Below, piece after piece: positions 5,159-5,390 of a stretch of DNA of 5,390 nucleotides (position 1 is its first letter; each line of letters begins with the position of its first letter). The stretch is taken from contig NZ_LECR01000090.1 of the NCBI RefSeq assembly GCF_001602625.1, forward strand, positions 9,628-15,017. Reading direction: 5' to 3'. This stretch comes from Sodalis-like endosymbiont of Proechinophthirus fluctus (GTDB taxonomy: Bacteria > Pseudomonadota > Gammaproteobacteria > Enterobacterales > Enterobacteriaceae). The translations under genes and the position numbers were made by a program. The notes below the pieces were generated by a model, which was not told the origin of the DNA, searched no databases, and saw only the letters and a list, made by a program, of their open reading frames with translations.

Positions 5159-5390
5159 GGGAAGAAAATGGGTACAACCACAATGGGAGTGAAATTGGAC
5201 TATGCGGTGCGTGAACGTATCAAACAGGCGGCGCGCCAGCTTGATCGCACGCCACACTGGCTGATTAAGCAAGCCATTTTCCATTACCTAGATGCGTTGG
5301 AACAAGGTGCAACCTTTGCTCTGCCACCTCCGGCTGCGCAAGCGGAAATGGACAATACGCCAAGAGACGTCGGAGAGCGACGTCAGCCGT
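5159..5390 (+). CDS. putA: PutA, proline dehydrogenase / P5C dehydrogenase and autorepressor, N-terminal part
   Basis: The coding sequence starts at ATG 5168 (GGGAAG at 5159-5164 is the ribosome binding site included in this span) and is open for 74 codons to the right edge. It reads MGTTTMGVKLDYAVRERIK, then QAARQLDRTPHWLIKQAIF and HYLDALEQG, nearly identical to E. coli PutA. This is the ribbon-helix-helix DNA-binding domain: the beta strand carries Thr3-Thr5 and Lys9, the latter known to be essential for DNA binding. Full PutA (about 1,320 residues in E. coli) oxidises proline to glutamate at the membrane and represses the put genes when reduced proline is absent. After residue 49 the linker (ATFALPPPAAQAEMDNTPRD) differs from E. 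coli, as is usual there. No lesion is visible, in contrast to the neighbouring genes, but most of the protein lies outside the window. The divergent putP is missing. Confidence 0.93.

Larger units (their letters stand above)
4613..5167. other. phoH-putA intergenic region, no gene recognised
   Basis: In E. coli efeUOB and putP lie between phoH and putA. No recognisable piece of any of them is left here on either strand. The region holds the phoH upstream signals, two hairpins (4679-4697 and 4742-4775), a tandem TATTCAG pair (4787-4800), a 10-bp palindrome AGCGATCGCT (4823-4832) and the putA control sites. ATTAGCGAT occurs twice (4820-4828 and 5123-5131), the second next to the putA start region. 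Confidence 0.6.

Noticed and set aside
1..5390. CRISPR array, insertion sequence or prophage
   Set aside because: No regularly spaced repeats, no terminal repeats around an ORF and no phage or transposase protein motifs were found.

Overview
The window looks like chromosomal DNA of an enterobacterial insect symbiont at an early to middle stage of genome reduction. A Sodalis-type organism is my best guess, and Serratia symbiotica-like or Arsenophonus-like lineages are alternatives. Four core loci are clearly recognisable by protein similarity recalled from E. coli (rimJ, mdtH, grxB, phoH, all but rimJ broken), plus putA and one tRNA-Ser gene. Three of the five protein loci are riddled with frameshifts, stops and internal deletions, so coding density is low.

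Layout. Positions 1-40 (minus) are the first codons of rimJ, with a good ribosome binding site and a plausible promoter. Positions 41-299 are the divergent rimJ/mdtH spacer with a 60-bp island that is about 93% A+T. Positions 300-1186 are an mdtH efflux-pump pseudogene and 1327-1962 a grxB (glutaredoxin 2) pseudogene, in the order and orientation of E. coli. Positions 1963-3780 are more AT-rich and hold material I cannot identify: a possible fragment at 1946-2095, a short hydrophobic ORF at 2038-2235, a decayed gene of about 830 bp for a protein with about four membrane segments (2280-3112) ending at a rho-independent terminator, and a decayed gene for a soluble protein (3227-3747).

Positions 3931-4148 form a complete and apparently healthy tRNA-Ser(GGA) unit (serX): UP-like element, TTGACT/TATAGT promoter with 17-bp spacing, 5' leader hairpin, 90-nt tRNA with encoded CCA, and a GC-rich terminator. 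Convergent to it is a phoH pseudogene (4165-4612, minus) that has lost its P-loop by internal deletion. Positions 4613-5167 hold no recognisable gene but contain hairpins and several GTTGC motifs that look like PutA operators. putA starts at 5168 and runs off the right edge intact.

The gene order rimJ(-) mdtH(+) grxB(+) ... serX(+) phoH(-) ... putA(+) matches, in order and orientation, loci that in E. coli K-12 are spread over tens of kilobases. The window is therefore a collapsed ancestral block in which intervening genes (for example yceB/pyrC, ghrA, the pga genes, efeUOB and putP) are gone. What still looks functional is rimJ, serX and putA. I did not find a convincing novel system. The most unusual content is the unidentified pair of decayed genes at 2280-3747.
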